NCBI GenBank assembly: GCA_026874595.1
Contig: CM049310.1
Coordinates: 21,740,058 to 21,804,057, forward strand
Source of the DNA: Sipunculus nudus
Lineage: Eukaryota; Annelida; Sipuncula; Golfingiida; Sipunculidae
Direction: 5' to 3'
DNA length: 64,000 nt
The translations under genes were made by a program, and so were the position numbers. Every line of letters starts with the position of its first letter. The first letter of the stretch is position 1. Below, one piece after another: positions 35,171 through 49,174 of this stretch. The notes under the pieces are model-generated. The model worked only from the letters and a program-made list of their open reading frames with translations, was not told the origin of the DNA and made no database searches.

Positions 35171-36185
35171 TCTCGGACGGCCTAAAGGTGCATTATTTAC
35201 AGGTGGTGCAGATTGATTTAAGCCGTGATCAGAAACATTTAACGTGGACGTCGGTTCATTAGTTTCCTCATCCGATATAACCGGATCCAGTGGAATAACT
35301 GGAACGTTCTGGTCGGATGACGTTTCGGAATGAACAGAGGTATTTTCTGATATAGTAATGGGAATTCCAGGGAATTCCTCTTCATCGGGGCTCAGTGGTA
35401 TTGGTATCATATCATCTAATATCTCTTCATCGGGAGATAGACATTCATGAATGTCAGGTAGTACATTATCACCTAATATCTCGTCTGGAGATAGACACTC
35501 TTGAATGTTATCAACTGGAAGTACATTATTCATTGGCGAAGGATGTTGAGGGGTAACCTGCTGAGGAACATCGGAATTCCTTTGATTATGCTGGTTTCTG
35601 TCAGAAACTAATAACAAGCGGTGGTTGGTCATCAAATGAGTCGTCCGTCACGTCACTGTCGGAGGAGTCACTGGTATCAAAGGCAGATGTTACACGTTTT
35701 CTCGTACCGGGCGAGGGAGGAGATGTGAAAGGAAGATAGTCTACAGGTAAGAGTAAATTGCGGTGTAAAGTTCTACGATGTTGAACATCGTTCAACGGAG
35801 AAACCACATATACGGGAATCCCTGCTTTGGGTTGTTCCCTCACCACATACACTTCTTTACCCCATTTATCTGCCAGTTTATTTCGACCAATGAGACCAAG
35901 ATTACGGACGAGCACTTTATCATCCACGGCTAAAACAGTTCCGCGACAATGGCGATCATAGAGTTTCTTGTGACGTTGTTTGTTTGTTTCTGAAGCTCGT
36001 TGAGCTGTGTCATATGCAAATTTTAACTCTTTTTGGAGATCTGCAACATACGTTTTATACGTTTTCCCTTGAGTTTGATTATCCACTCCAAGGATCAAAT
36101 CGACTGGGAGTCTGGGGTGTCGCCCAAACATCAAGAAAAAAAGTTGAGTACCCTGTGGCTTCGTTCCTTGTGCAATTGTACGCAT
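35171..36185 (-). pseudogene. Element 2 integrase C-terminus and acidic pol tail
   Basis: The open part at 35601-36185 reads FGRHPRLPVDLILG, then a helix rich in Lys and Arg, then DKVLVRNLGLIGRNKLADKW, the beta-barrel C-terminal module of gypsy integrases, and LHRNLLLPVDYLP. A further shift leads into a Ser/Asp/Glu/Pro-rich tail with repeated LSPDEE-like blocks (ECLSPDEILGD, ECLSPDEEILDD, LSPDEEEFPG). It stops at the foldback insertion. The tail's role is unknown; it could tether integrase to chromatin. Confidence 0.8.
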
Positions 36186-36840
36186 GAGTTAATGGACCTA
36201 CATATGATTTCCAATCTTTCTTTTGTTCGGATTCAAGGGTTCCTAACATGTTTAATAAGGTTCTGTTAAACCGTTCAACAGGGTTTCCTTGAGGATGGTA
36301 AGGTGTTGTATGGCTTTTCTTAATCCCTACAAGTTGGCATAGTTCTTTTATTAAAGCAGATTCAAACTGGCGACCTTGATCGCTATGGATTTGTAAGGGG
36401 AAGCCATAATGATAAACGAATGTGTCAAATAGAATCTTGGCGGTTGGTTTTGCTTTGGTAGTTTTACATGGGACGGCTTGAGCATATCGGGTGTAGTGGT
36501 CTGTCATCACCAAGATATTTTCTATGCCACCCTTAGAAGGCTCTAAACTTAAAAAGTCTATGCATAGCAGTCCCATAGGCTCGGACGATGTCATACTTAC
36601 TAAGGAGGCTACTGCAGGCTGAGCTTTCCGTCTGACACATCGGGGACAGGTCTTTATATATGACTGTATATCACGAGTCATAGTGGGCCAAAAGAACCTG
36701 TCCTGTGCCAGCTGGATACTGCGATTACGTCCTAGGTGGCCTACTTAATCATGTATTCCTGACATCGCGACTGGTCTGAGTTTAGAGGGTATTACAAGTT
36801 GATATTGTTTTTCACCTTTGAAAACCCGCTTACGATAGAG
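36079..36840 (-). pseudogene. Element 2 integrase zinc and catalytic domains
   Basis: An H2C2 zinc domain (IHD, stop, VGHLGRNR, then CPRCVRRK) is followed by the DDE core: LLCIDFLSLEP (first Asp), HSDQGRQFES (second Asp), NPVERFNRTLLNML (Glu). The domain is intact from 36681 down to the T-run frameshift near 36150; a stop at about 36746 lies within the zinc domain. It sits after RNase H, the ordinary gypsy position. Confidence 0.9.
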
Positions 36841-36851
36841 AATTTTATCCT

Positions 36852-37571
36852 TCAGAACCAGAGCTGATCAGCAGTCAAGTTCTTCCGACGGAGTTCAACA
36901 TCGTCTCGGAGATGGAGAATGAATGGTTTAAGGACGGGATCATTGAACTGTTCAGCTTCTATGTCATATTTATGTGTAAACAGTGGAGTGTGGTTTAAAG
37001 CCATTATCACAGGGGAATTAGGTTTTGGACCCAAACTTGGTAAAATGTCAGGGGCAACCATACCTACTTCGCATATAGCTTTAACTACATCGTTTGGGAG
37101 GTTCTGTTCGCCGCGTTCTTGATCTTGTAATACACGGGGCAGCCTCGATAATGCATCGGCGTCAATGTTACGTTTTCCTGAACGGTATTGGATATTGAAA
37201 TCATAGTTAGCCAATTCTGCTACCCAGCGCTGACCAGTAGCATCTAGTCGGGCGCTGGAAAGAATGTATGTTAGGGGATTATTATCTGTGAAAACTGTAA
37301 ATTTTTTACCGTAGAGGTATTCTTTAAATTTATCTGTAACACACCATTTTAAGGCCAAGAATTCTAATTTGTGAGTGGGATACCTGCTTTCAGCGGGATT
37401 CAGACTACGACTAGCGAAGGCGATAGGCCTCTTTTGACCGTCTTGTTCTTGATATAGGATACCTGCTATGCTATCAAAACTAGCATCTGTATGAACTATG
37501 AATGGTTTTGAAAAATCAGCAAAAGCAAGTACCTGACAGAAACAAAGTAGTTGAATCAGTTGGTTAAACAC
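36852..37571 (-). pseudogene. Element 2 RNase H
   Basis: FIVHTDASFDSIAGILYQ (catalytic Asp), RYPTHKLEFLALKW (Glu), FTVFTDNNPLTYIL (Asp) and RSGKRNIDADALSR near the end. It is in the same frame as the upstream RT segment across a TAA at 37587-37589. A frameshift separates it from integrase. Confidence 0.92.
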
Positions 37572-37586
37572 TTGTTGGTGTTGTTC

Positions 37587-38133
37587 TTACCACTCAAATG
37601 GTTCTTTCTTTACTGATATACCTTTTCGTTTGTTTGGTTTCTTTTCAGGATCTTTCAGAAGATTGTGCAGGGGCCGAGCTATTCTGGCATAATCAGGGAC
37701 GAATCGGCGATAAAAGCCGGCAAAACCTAGAAATCTACGGACGTCTCGCACACAAGTTGGGGTTGGCCATTGCCGTAGAGCTTCAATCTTATCGGGATCG
37801 GTGGCTACGCCCTCTTTAGACACAATATGACCTAGATACTTTGTTATCTTGAAGAAAACAACACTTAGTAGGTTTTAACTTTAGGCCGGCGTTGGCAAGG
37901 CGTTTGATAACAGAATCGAGTCTTTCAAGGTGTTCTGGAAAGGTCTTCGAGAATACTATGACATCATCGAGATAGAGTAGACATTCTTTAAGATGCAAGT
38001 CGCCCATGACCTTTTGCATTAAGCGTTGGAACGTGGCTGGGGCATTTACTAAACCGAATGGCATGGTTTCCCATTCGTAAAAGCCTAAAGGGCCAACAGT
38101 AAAAGCCGTTTTATGTTTATCCTGATCAGCCAC
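37587..38133 (-). pseudogene. Element 2 RT, palm and thumb
   Basis: TVGPLGFYEWETMPFGLVNA, PATFQRLMQKVMGDL and the active-site box LLYLDDVIVFS, then after a frameshift (overlap at 37816-37823) KIEALRQWPTPT and RRFLGFAGFYRRFVPDYARI. The upstream half of RT lies at 38135-39103, separated by one extra T. Confidence 0.92.
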
Positions 38134-38134
38134 C

Positions 38135-39441
38135 TCAACCTGCCAAATACCCAGATTTTAAATCAAGTGAAGTAAAATACTTGGCACCAATTAAAGAATC
38201 AAGGGTGTCATCAATTCTAGGGAGAGCATGTGCATCTCTGATGGTCCTACTGTTAAGAGTTCTGTAATCTACACAGAATCTAAGTGAACCGTCACCCGTA
38301 CGAATTAAGACGACAGGCGATGAAAATGGAGACTTGCTTTCTTTGATGACTTTTGCATCCAACATATCCCGTAAATGCTCTTTCACCTCTTGATAGAGTT
38401 GAGGTGGTATCCGGCGATATCGTTCCCTAAAAGGTTCTGAATTGTTTAAAACGATATTATGCCTTACCATGTCAGTGCGTCCTATATCGGTGTCATTTTG
38501 GGAGAAAACGTGTTTCCACTTCTCTAATAGTTGATGTAATTGTTTAGTCTCTGTTTCGGTTAAGTTTTGTCCAACTCTAACCAGATCGAGTATGGAATCT
38601 GTCTGGCTAGGTGGCAGTGCTGTGATTGGTACTACAATGGAGGCTTTCTGTAAACTGCATAGTACAGATTTATTAGGAATACACACATTATGACCAGACA
38701 GGTTTTGTATTGTTACTGGGATACGATGTTTAGTACCTCTGGAAAAATCAATCTCATGTAGTGATGAATGTAATACTAATCCAGCAGGCAATGAGTGCAA
38801 CATATTAGGGTCTGTTACAACCAGAATTTTTCCTGGAGTAGACGCTCTACACATCCCATTGACCGTGATTGTACTGTGCGGCGGAACATTGACTGATTTG
38901 GTTGAATAAACACAATGTATGTTACCAAAGGCTTTCTTTTCCTTGGTATGGGGACACTGGAAAGCGATTTTCCATGGTGTAGAAAAGTGTTTTTTCTGTA
39001 TGAAGTTAGTTCCGACCTGTTGTTGTTGGGTCTGTCTGCATGAATTCAGAACATTTGTGCCAATTAAAAAGGGAACTTCATGGTTAAACTGAGTGTCTTT
39101 CATGACAAGTACCGGGACAGAAAATATTTGGTCAGGTAAAATTTCAGAAAATACGAGGTCGACTGGTACGATGCCAATATATTCGACTTGTTCTCCTGAA
39201 ACTTGACGTAAATCAATCAGTTGTTCTACAGTAGTTAAATCATCTAATGAGAGATGTTCTTTGAAAAACTATTCTGCAACAGTACACACTTGTGATCCAG
39301 TATCAAGTAAGGCTTTACAAGGCACTTTATCAGCAATTAAATCTACAATGTTTGTATTGCCTACAACTGGTACCGAAACAGGTGTTGATATGGGGTTAGA
39401 ATATGAACCTGTGTTCTCCCCCGCACGAACACAGGGTGCCT
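38135..39441 (-). pseudogene. Element 2 protease and N-terminal RT
   Basis: The -1 frame leads into VPCKALLDTGSQVCTV, the aspartic protease active site, with an in-frame TAG (39269-39271) just after it. FLIGTNVL marks the second protease signature. A long linker follows, then RT: SPFSSPVVLIRTGDGSLRFC, VDYRTLNSRTIRD and FTSLDLKSGY (catalytic Asp). A one-base insertion ends the frame near 38148. Confidence 0.88.
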
Positions 39442-39451
39442 TCAGTTTTTT
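39408..39451 (-). promoter_or_regulatory. -1 ribosomal frameshift signal, gag to pro
   Basis: Minus strand: slippery heptamer A AAA AAC (39445-39451) in the correct phase with the gag frame, then the gag stop TGA at once (39442-39444), a 9-nt spacer counting that stop, and a perfect 9-bp hairpin CCTGTGTTC / GAACACAGG (39408-39435) with a 10-nt loop. Slipping back one base opens the protease frame. All parts match known retroviral -1 frameshift sites. Confidence 0.85.
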
Positions 39452-40746
39452 AGCCAGTTGCCATATTTGTCTCTCTTTGCATGACATGTGTCTATTTTAT
39501 GGGTTGACCTCTTACAGCGTGTACAGTATACCTGATCTGTGTGATCTGTAACTAGAGAGGCGTTTGTTTGTGTCACATTTGATTTGACCGGACGAGAAGC
39601 CCGTGTTTGTGTAGAAGAAGCGGACTGTTCCATTTTGGATAGCCTTGTATCGAGAGCACCCAGTCTCTGTACAAGTTTCTCCAAAATGGGACGCTCAGAA
39701 TGTTCGGACTCACCGTATAGCTGCATCGATGATGCTACCCCTTTTTGTGGTTTCTGCATCTGCTATTCTAATGTACGGCAAGCTGCAAACAACTCGTCAA
39801 AATCCTCATCAAAATCATAGCGATGCCTAGTGCCCGCTTGGATTTCTTTTGAATACAGACCATTCCAAAATTTGGACCTTAACTGTTGGTTATATTCTAA
39901 CCTGGACATGGGTTGTTTCTTGTTAATAAGATCAAGCATATTATGGAGTCTGCAACTCCAGGAAACTATGTCCTCTTTGCTTTCCTGACGACTAGCATGA
40001 AACTGCTGTTTCAGTAAGTCTAAAGGTAAAACATTGCCAAAATATCGGTCAAATTTATCAAGGACATCTGAAGGGTTGGAATATTCAGGCATAGACAACA
40101 AAACACTCCCTGCTGTTCCCCTGACAGACTGATGGATAGCGGCCATTATTTGGGAATCTGGGGATGTATGCCCGTTGATCAAAGTCCTGAGGCATGAACG
40201 CCATTGTTCATAATTTCCCGTTTTATCAGGGCCCCCTGAGAAAGTAGGTAACCTTGGTGTTACCATGGCGTAACTGGTAGTTTCTGTAGGAACCCTAATA
40301 GCATCTCCTCGTTTGTGCTTTAACTCTTTTATCATGTGATTCACTTGATCATCAGATAAAAAGGACAGTTTGTTGACTAACTGTTGAATCAGCTGATAAT
40401 CTTCCGTATGAACGGAAGTGGACGATTTTTGGAGATTTTCTATGTAAGCCAAAGCAGAAAGCTGGTTAATTTCAGGCAGATCAGCCGATTGCGCTAATTC
40501 CAATGAAAGTTTACATCCACTGTCACCTGCTATATGGCTACCTGTCAATTTCTCAACAGCTATGGTGGCACAACTCGCTTTCTCAAATTCAACATACCCC
40601 CTACCAGTGTCATGGCCGGAATGAGCCTCTCTTACAAGTAAGAGCTGTTTCACTTCGCCCACGGACGAGAAATGATGCACCACATGTTCATGTGTAGCAT
40701 CAACTGGGACACCTTGAACATAGACAACACACGCGATATCTGCCAT
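39442..40746 (-). pseudogene. Element 2 Gag: RRM-like, capsid and CCHC knuckle
   Basis: ATG at 40744-40746. Residues 5-75 look like an RRM: CVVYVQGVPVDATHEHVVHH (RNP2-like strand, then helix) and GRGYVEFE (RNP1-like). A linker follows, then a capsid-like helical region from about residue 170 (LPTFSGGPDKTGNYEQW to FDELFAACRTLE) resembling PNMA/Arc-family retro-capsids. An in-frame TAG (39763-39765) interrupts it; the frame then continues to a CCHC knuckle CTRCKRSTHKIDTC, ending at the frameshift site. Apart from that one stop the Gag frame is complete at about 435 codons. It would package element RNA; the RRM suggests extra RNA contact. Confidence 0.85.
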
Positions 40747-41704
40747 TGTTGAGGCAAGATTGATATCAAAATATATCTTATTCTTATGCTATATTGCTAG
40801 TTAATGCTTACGTTAGTATTGTCAACTATATGTCTAGTCCGTCTTACTAAAGCCAGAAATGATCTGAGCACAAGACAATGCAAAGTACTAACGGCAAGGC
40901 AAAGCAAAAGACTAATGAAAGGCAAACATAGGTCCAAATTTCAAAGTAATGACCTCTATCACGAAAGAGAGAAGAGAAAAATATCAATTCCCTTTGTAAA
41001 AACATAAGCTATACCCTATACATGCTGTTTTCGCTCTGTTCATGCACAAAGTACAATGTGACATGTATCACAGTTACACAGGGGAATATTACAAAGTTAC
41101 AAAAAGCAATACATTACATATACAAGAACAAGCAAATCAATGTGATGCAAGCAAAGTTCATAGCGCATGCGCAAAGTTCATGCATAATAGTTCATATCAA
41201 ATGCAGGAATAAGTTCATAAAGACCTAGGTCTATAGCGGGGAATAAATGTAAACAAAAGTGATACCTGTCGGAAGTGTCATGACGTGAGTGCCACCTGTC
41301 GACAAAATCCGGCAAAGAAGCGACGTCACGGTCCTGTTGAATTGAGTGAGTGCTCCTATGGCGCCTTAAAAGAGTCTCTCGTAACTGTGCGTACCAAAAT
41401 CACAAAACTCATTATTCGACGCCAGTCCAAGGCACTGATTTGAACTTAAACACATACACAGCGCTGAAGTCCACAGCAGAAATCCATGCAGCGGCGTTAA
41501 TCCATGCTATGGCCAACGAACCATGCAAAGCATGCACGAAACAAAAGGACATGTGTCCATTCACTGGAGCTCCAAAGAAACGTGAAAAGACAGCAATATC
41601 GTAGCTGCTTGTGGTGGTACCCTCCACTTCACGGAATAAGTATACTTGGATAAACCAAGTATACCGAAGACGTACTCTAGGTCGTCTGGAGACGGTGGAT
41701 GGCG
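40747..41704 (-). other. Element 2 5' leader
   Basis: About 960 bp between the primer site and the Gag ATG. No coding content recognised. The reverse-strand frames here (40804-41604) look like chance. Confidence 0.6.
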
Positions 41705-41724
41705 CGAACCACGCTCTGCTACCA
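41705..41724 (-). other. Element 2 primer binding site, tRNA-iMet-like
   Basis: Two bases inside the 5' LTR the minus strand reads TGGTAGCAGAGCGTGGTTCG. The first 12 bases equal the complement of animal initiator tRNA-Met 3' ends as I recall them; later bases vary between species. Confidence 0.75.
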
Positions 41725-41726
41725 TT

Positions 41727-42435
41727 TGTAACGGTCCAGCCCCGGTGCGGAGCGCAGACCGATGTTGTGGTATTTCAACGCGCCGTCCTCCCAGAAACGA
41801 ACAACCAAGGACATGTGGCGTTACATCATTTAATGACCTGATGAAGAAAAGACTAATGTAATGTGACACGAGTGGTGTCGACCAAGTCCTATGGCAGAGT
41901 CACTTTTACATATATACATATAAGCGATACACAGAAATACAGAAAACAGCTTAAATCTAAAACTTCCAATGAAGGCATTATGTACTACTTTACAAAACAC
42001 TGAACGCATTATGTACTAAAATATGACTTTGCGAGTAACTGGATGAAGGCATTATAAAGACTATTTACGAAACACTAAAATATGACTTTGCGAGTTCGAA
42101 AAGGAAATAAATGGCTGATATTAACAATGCAACTGTATGAAACAATTTCTCACCTGATGAAGAAAAGACTTATGTAATGTGACACGAGTGGTGTCGACCA
42201 AGTCCTATGGCAGAGTGACGGCTGAACGGACTTCTGGTCCGAGGTTTCCGCCACTCTGCATACTGTCAGGTGTTAGTTATTATGTTAATGAAGCTTAAAT
42301 AATTTAAATAACATAGCAATACACAAGCGGGTTGTTGACGACCCGAGCAATTAGGTCTTGTGTGAAAACAACCAGTTCTGGCGGCCTTGTCCTGGCGAAA
42401 AACACTTGTCCTGGCGATATAAGAAATAAATACTC

Positions 42436-42438
<3 letters not shown>
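41727..42438 (-). repeat. Element 2 5' LTR
   Basis: TGTAACGG start; the last three bases (ACA) are lost into the adjoining (TA)n. It has the same internal 66-bp direct repeat as the other LTR, so that repeat predates the insertion. Confidence 0.95.
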
Positions 42439-42439
<1 letters not shown>

Positions 42440-42492
<53 letters not shown>

Positions 42493-42505
42493 ATATATAT
42501 ATATT
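42440..42505. repeat. (TA)n tract at right edge of element 2
   Basis: TA units with one TTTA interruption, directly continuing from the LTR end. Confidence 0.95.
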
Positions 42506-46029
<3,524 letters not shown>

Positions 46030-46330
46030 TGGAATGGGTTTTATATTCATATTCTATGATTGAAAGATAAAAACGACCTATGATTGACTTTTAATCGATT
46101 CTTTAATGAACTATTTTAATTAACGTAAAATAAGAATTATACCTTAAAAACTGACCAAGTAAGATGACCTATTCGTTGCTGAAGGTTTAGTTTTCATGCT
46201 GTGTACTTTTTTTTGCCCCGTCTTTCTAAGAATAAATGTACATTCACAATCGATTATGCAAAAATGCAATCGATTTAATCGATTATGCATAAAAATGACC
46301 GATCATTGATTTCATGGATTAATTGGCACA

Positions 46331-46333
<3 letters not shown>

Positions 46334-46389
<56 letters not shown>
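46334..46389. repeat. (TA)n microsatellite
   Basis: About 28 TA units. The 46053-46300 stretch before it repeats AATCGATT and ATCGATTATGCA several times. Confidence 0.95.
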
Positions 46390-46391
<2 letters not shown>

Positions 46392-47823
46392 ATCAAAACT
46401 ATTATTCGGCGGCACAGATTGTTTCCCGCCTTTCAAAAGGAAGATTAATAATTCGTCTGGGAACATATTTGATAATCATCCTGCGTCCGTTCGTCTGTCT
46501 GTTGTTCCTCGTCTGTCGGTCTTTTATATAACGAAGTTAATAAACAAACTGAACGATTATGACAGAGAAGAACGTGTATCTGCATGTTGCCATCACAGCA
46601 GGCTGTTTCTGTTTTCTTTATCGTGCCTGTGTATACCCCTTTTGAAGAGGATGCGACCAAAAGAATGCAGGGGACAAGACAAAGATATACGCCATGGAAG
46701 ATACACAGGAGTGATGGCTCTTGTGAAATGAGTAAAGGTAAAGATGCACAGAATGGCTAAAGATTGGATGAATTCTTTTTATAACTCTGTAATAACATAC
46801 TAATATAAACATACCCAGGAAAAAAAGTAAGTTACTTTGTCCCGAATAAATCTCTATGGTGATGAATATTTTCGCATTAGGCTCGTACGTTCAATGAAAC
46901 TACCTCATAGATCGAGAACACATCATATATTAATGTAATATATAAAAAATAACTGACACGTCAGTATGGCTCAGACAACATGAAAAACATGTTCCAGCAC
47001 GCAGTGCTTTTCATTCTGAGGTTTATATTTGGGTATTGTTACTTTGTTAAATATTCTATTGTACAAGGTTTTACAGCCTGCAGGGGTATCAGAAAGCAGT
47101 CATTCATTGATACAGCTGACAGATGTATCCATAAACGGTCATTTATCTGATGTATGACGTAATAGAGGCAAAGAAGTACATGAACTGAAACAAATCTAAT
47201 TATTCTGTTGAATCTATTGAACTTGAATGTGTTTAACGTAGTTGATCAATATGTTTCTATATGGAACCTAGATATTTTAAACATGATTGATTAAGTTTTT
47301 AAAGCTAATGAACCTTTATTGTGTTTTCAGCAGAAATGATATAAATCGAACCCTGTTTTGTATAATTCCATGATATGAATACAGTAATTAAACACCCTGC
47401 TCATTACAGTAAATCTACGTCAGCCTTATGCAACGAGGCGGTCAGTTGGGTCTTTCTGTAGGGATGGGGTGTCGATAAGAGAGCTATCAGCATAGTAATG
47501 TCCTTTCGACCTTCCCGTCAATCTCTCGCTTACATCATCAAAACCATGACAATGGGGTCAGCTGTTGTTAAGCAGAATTATTTATCATATAACAAATTAA
47601 ACTGTCCCCCGAAGATACTCTGCAAGCCGTGTGTCCGTCGTAGATAAGTCACAGCCGACAACTGGACATTTGCGAGCATGAGCACTTTGACACCAAAACC
47701 AAACAGTACAGTACTCCGGATGTCCATTATAGCTTGGGTTAATTTGCATCCTTATGTGGCTTTGTCTGCTAGTAAGACTGAAAGGTGGTCGCATATATTA
47801 CATGTATCCGCTCCTTAAGAACG
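46390..47823. other. Intergenic DNA, no gene seen
   Basis: AT-rich, with only short frames lacking known motifs. Confidence 0.45.
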
Positions 47824-47889
47824 CTCCCTTTCTCCCTCCCTCCCTTTCTCCCTCCCTCCCTTTCTCCCTCCCTATCGCCCTTCACTCAC

Positions 47890-47958
<69 letters not shown>

Positions 47959-47978
47959 TAACACACACGACACACACA
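47824..47978. repeat. Polypyrimidine mirror repeat, (CT)n then (CA)n
   Basis: CTCCCTCCCTTT units repeated (47824-47872), then (CT)n to about 47940, then (CA)n. Long homopyrimidine with mirror symmetry, the classic triplex (H-DNA) former. Confidence 0.9.
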
Positions 47979-48574
47979 AGCAGTATGTTTTATATCCAGA
48001 CTACTCCTGTTATTGAAAACCACCTATTCTTTAGGTAACGTACCCATTCGTATGAATGGACTGATGGAATTTAGATACAAGTCTCTTGATTATGTGTATT
48101 GGCTTTCCTTCATGGAACATACTTTTAGGTGTACGCTACAACAGTTAGGAATATCATTAATGGGAAAAAATACGAAGAAATTAACTTCATACTTCGCAGG
48201 CGCAGAACGCCTCATCAGGGGGCCAGCAGGTGCGTACAGTAGGCCACATCAGGTGGTGAGCCATATACCACCGATCAGTAGGTGCATATATCACGACACG
48301 TCAGGTGGTGTGCAATACGCTTCATCCGGAAGTGCTCATTCAAATCTGCACAGTACGCAAAATCCATGGGTGTGCCGGAAAAAAGTTAAAATGAGTTCAT
48401 ATAGTTACTCAGGTTACAGACATGTTGTGTGGATGTTTAAAACTTTGTACCGGGAAAGGGCTGATTGTTCCCTGCTCGTTTGATATGTCCATCGTCATGA
48501 TTTATCCGTGAGAATTCACTTTGAACAAGACCATGACCACGAAACATTACTTCAGTGCATTGCGTACAGATAGG
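47979..48574. other. Intergenic DNA with an open frame of doubtful meaning
   Basis: A 156-codon frame at 48013-48483 has no recognisable domain. Part of it (48200-48330) is made of diverged CATCAGGTGGTG-containing blocks, so the open frame may be repeat-driven. Confidence 0.35.
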
Positions 48575-49174
48575 GACATCTTTCGGCAGTGGTGAGAGGT
48601 ATTACACTTAACCCTTGGTTTGTCCGTCAGCAGATTTAAGAAGAAAGTCTGAGCAAATGTTGTTGAAATTTTGTGGAGGGTTAAGAAAACACCAAAGGAC
48701 AATCCATTAAATTTTGGAGGCAATCTAGATCATCATAAAAATTAATTTAAGGATTCTGTCTTATTGATACGGTTAATTCATTATAATATAGCTATTATTC
48801 TGTATTAGTGGGTGTTTTGTTCTGGAGGAGACCTAGAAGGGGAATGGTTCACTATGACAGGTTTGAAGACTTTTATTGCAAAGATTATTCTGACGGGAAT
48901 TTGATGTCTCTGACAGCATTTTGTTTCAAAATATTATTTTTAATTATATATTTTGGAATTTAACTGTCTATAGCACTTCATGTGTTGCGACCAAACATGG
49001 GGTTAAGCACAATATATTAGAATCCATTTAAACGCTGAAGACTTGAATGATATGAATGTAGAAATGCTAGTGTTCCTTAGAGAACTTTCTGAGTAACCAT
49101 TGTGACTTCGTTTTGTTTCTTGGCGATAGAAAGTACAACCCATTTACTAGTGCATACCACTGCCGAAAGATGTC
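48575..49174. mobile_element. Candidate MITE with 19-bp inverted ends
   Basis: GACATCTTTCGGCAGTGGT at 48575-48593 is perfectly inverted at 49156-49174. The interior includes GTTGTTGAAATTTTGTGGA and GGACAATCCATTAAATTTTGG, text of a dispersed invertebrate repeat. No clear target duplication is visible. Confidence 0.4.

Larger units (their letters stand above)
32314..42438 (-). mobile_element. Element 2: Ty3/gypsy retrotransposon with RRM-Gag
   Basis: Minus-strand order: 5' LTR, tRNA-iMet-like primer site, Gag (RRM-like fold, PNMA-like capsid, CCHC knuckle), -1 frameshift signal, protease, RT, RNase H, integrase with a long acidic tail, polypurine tract, 3' LTR. This is the standard gypsy order, unlike element 1. 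The LTRs differ by about a dozen substitutions and a few indels over 714 bp, so the insertion looks younger than element 1. Stops and frameshifts break pol at several points, and a foldback-type element (33285-35164) splits its 3' end. Both edges lie in (TA)n. Confidence 0.93.

Noticed and set aside
48013-48483. 156-codon gene
   Set aside because: No domain, partly made of diverged repeats, and adjoining a (CT)n/(CA)n tract.
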